A stretch of 64,000 nucleotides of DNA from Rhodohalobacter sp. SW132 (GTDB lineage Bacteria; Bacteroidota; Rhodothermia; Balneolales; Balneolaceae). Where the stretch lies: assembly GCF_003390325.1 (NCBI RefSeq), contig NZ_QUOK01000001.1:124001-188000 (forward strand). The letters are read 5' to 3'. Made by a program: the position numbers and the translations under genes. The notes under the pieces were generated by a model. It saw only the letters and a program-made list of their open reading frames with translations, was not told where the DNA came from and did not search any database. Numbering within the stretch: the first letter of the stretch is position 1; each line of letters starts with the position of its first letter. Below, one piece after another: positions 62,395 through 64,000 of this stretch.

Positions 62395-64000
62395 TTAAGA
62401 GGCTGATGCAAGATCACGAAGTGTGTTTGCAATTTTTGTCACTTTATCCCCATTGGAGGAAGATCCGGCATGATTTTCAAGTTCTCCGGCGAGCTCAGTA
62501 AGCATACGTCTTTGTGCTGAACCGTTGGTATTTTCCGCTTCCTGTACACCTCTGCGGATGCTGTTAATAGCGGAAATATCCAGTTCACGATTTCGCTCAA
62601 GCTGATCGAGATAAGCTTTCGCCAGCGCAAAAGATGACGGGAATGAGTATTTAGGCTGACCCTGGGGATTGAAATAATCCATGGAGACTGTATGCATGGC
62701 ATCGATTTCATTCTGGGTAATAAATTCACTTGGAACCAGTTCAAAAATATCAAGTCCGCGTGCAATCTCTGAGTTTACCAGGTATCCGTTGTACCAGTAA
62801 ATCGACCAGCTGCCACCGGTTTCCACTCGTTCAGCGCTGATTGGTCCGCGATCGTGAAACGCAATCTCTACTGGATTTTTTGGATCGGTAAAATCAAACA
62901 CATTGATCCCGCCCTGGTACCACGACTGCACCATAATATCACGGTCGGGGATTGGAATCATCGAGCCGTTATGAGCTACACAATTCTCTGTTTCGGTCTG
63001 CGGTGCATCCATTTTGAAATAGCTTTGAAAAACCATCTCGCCGTTTTCTATGCTATAGATAGCGTTTGCTCCCCATTCGTAGGGATCTTCCTCGCGGCAC
63101 TTTGGCTGTGTACCGCCGCCCCATTCATCCGTAAAGAGTACGGTTGTGCCATCATTGTTAAAGGTAGCAGAGTGCCAGTAAGAGAAATTTGAATCGGCTA
63201 CTGCATCAATCCGAACAGGATTCACCGGGTCTGAGATATCGAGTAAAAGTCCCAGCCCTTCACACGCACCACCTGCGAGACCAATTTCCGGGTAGAGCGT
63301 AATGTCGTGACATTGGTTGGGTCCGAGTGCTTCAGAACCTCGACCTCTTGCGGCTAACATCTCGTCAATAAATTCAGGCAGGCGTTCTTGTAAGGCTGCG
63401 CTGTCGGCTGCAGTGGGTTCACCCTCGCCGTCTCTTTCGCTGACCAGTCTCTGCAGAAACCCTCGGGCCATACCGTTCGGAATGACTCGTTCGCGGCCCA
63501 TCATTTCGCCTACGAAACGTCCCTGTTCACGAGCCTGTTCGATTCGCTCCTGCTCTTCTGCAGTGAGTTCCCGAACGGGGGGTGCTTCAAGGCCGTCAAA
63601 AATCCGGGGTGAGTTTGCAATTGCGGCATCCTGTGGATTTGCAAGCGGTACCTTAATAACCTCAATTCTGAAAAGCGGACTATCGGGATCTTCATCAGGA
63701 AAGGCGGTAGTACAGCCGGGAAGCTCTTCTTCGGGACGGACCGGTGCAGATCCGGAAACATACACATATACGTTTTCGTCATCATTCGGGTCGACCAAAA
63801 CAGAGTGGGTGTGTGATCCCCGGCAGGTTTGAACATTTGCAATGTACTCGGGATTGTACATATCAGAAATATCGAATATTCGGATACCGCGCAGCCGGTC
63901 GGCACTTACGGTCTCCCGTACGCCTTCCGTACCGCAATCTAACCGGCCGCCCAATCCTTCACCGGATACAAAAAGCAGATCTCCGTAAACGGAAACATCA
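62395..64000 (-). CDS. LVIVD-repeat secreted protein, N-terminus cut by window edge
   Basis: The frame stays open to base 64000 ('DVSVYGDLLFVSGEGLGGRL' precedes the first TTG), so the start lies to the right. At least 534 residues contain LVIVD-type blades: 'IRIFDISDMYNPEYIANVQT', 'GLLLDISDPVNPVRIDAV' and 'INVFDFTDPKNPVEIAF'. The C-terminal 110 residues are helical ('ISAINSIRRGVQEAENTNG') and may act as a spacer. No enzyme motif is visible. It is related in design to the choice-of-anchor B protein at 39.8 kb. Confidence 0.85.
   Translation of the reverse strand, partial: DVSVYGDLLFVSGEGLGGRLDCGTEGVRETVSADRLRGIRIFDISDMYNPEYIANVQTCRGSHTHSVLVDPNDDENVYVYVSGSAPVRPEEELPGCTTAFPDEDPDSPLFRIEVIKVPLANPQDAAIANSPRIFDGLEAPPVRELTAEEQERIEQAREQGRFVGEMMGRERVIPNGMARGFLQRLVSERDGEGEPTAADSAALQERLPEFIDEMLAARGRGSEALGPNQCHDITLYPEIGLAGGACEGLGLLLDISDPVNPVRIDAVADSNFSYWHSATFNNDGTTVLFTDEWGGGTQPKCREEDPYEWGANAIYSIENGEMVFQSYFKMDAPQTETENCVAHNGSMIPIPDRDIMVQSWYQGGINVFDFTDPKNPVEIAFHDRGPISAERVETGGSWSIYWYNGYLVNSEIARGLDIFELVPSEFITQNEIDAMHTVSMDYFNPQGQPKYSFPSSFALAKAYLDQLERNRELDISAINSIRRGVQEAENTNGSAQRRMLTELAGELENHAGSSSNGDKVTKIANTLRDLASAS

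Overview
The window looks like a piece of chromosome from a member of the Balneolota/Rhodothermota (Bacteroidota-related, often halophilic). This is inferred from two secreted proteins ending in the type IX secretion sorting domain with the typical 'LDQNYPNPFNP' opening, from several lipid-anchored or secreted beta-propellers, from ribB fused to a dead ribA-like domain, and from the style of the intergenic repeats. No rRNA is present. One tRNA (Val, UAC) is present.

Layout. 1-2.9 kb: an OmpR-type response regulator with a truncated sensor kinase (cut by the left edge), a small secreted protein and a DUF423 membrane protein. 3-11 kb: a T9SS-sorted subtilisin, an esterase, a KefC-like antiporter coupled to a cytosolic DsbA-like protein, a secreted hydrolase-like protein and a CynX-type transporter. 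11.6-21 kb: housekeeping and peptide-degradation genes (gmhB-like phosphatase, S9 peptidase, yajC, a RibBX-type ribB fusion, a TRIC channel, an M14 carboxypeptidase). 21-26.7 kb: a 1465-residue propeller/Ycf48 T9SS protein and a DHFR-like reductase.

27-33.3 kb is the accessory region and the most interesting part. A start-less and frameshifted 6-bladed propeller abuts what looks like one complete integron gene cassette: a phospholipase D-type nuclease gene followed by a full attC-like site. The first bases of the cassette are the exact complement of the attC R'' box, as integron recombination predicts. No integrase is visible. Beyond it lie a broken HUH replication-initiator gene and an AT-rich 894-residue PHP plus SMC-type ATPase (Ppl/TrlF-like, a predicted anti-phage protein), ending at tRNA-Val.

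33.7-49 kb: fatty acid beta-oxidation (fadI, fadJ), an alpha-oxoamine synthase, an aldo/keto reductase, LVIVD and propeller lipoproteins, a DagK-like lipid kinase, an NmrA-type SDR, pyrR-pyrB, a VapBC-like toxin-antitoxin pair with a candidate operator, and a beta-helix protein. 49.4-61.1 kb: a surface polysaccharide locus (methyltransferase, three glycosyltransferases, an asparagine-synthase-like protein lacking the Cys2 nucleophile, a flippase, a chain-length regulator and an O-antigen ligase/polymerase). It is interrupted at 51.0-53.1 kb by a REP array carrying its own REP-associated tyrosine transposase. 61.3-64 kb: a quinone-reductase-like oxidoreductase and an LVIVD protein cut by the right edge.

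Most gaps over 300 bases are filled by palindromic interspersed repeats. Family A is about 190-bp MITE-like with terminal inverted repeats (3 copies). Family B has G/C-run hairpins, with 23-bp perfect terminal inverted repeats in one copy (6 loci). Two A copies sit inside B copies. All functional calls are by reading motifs; no database search was possible.
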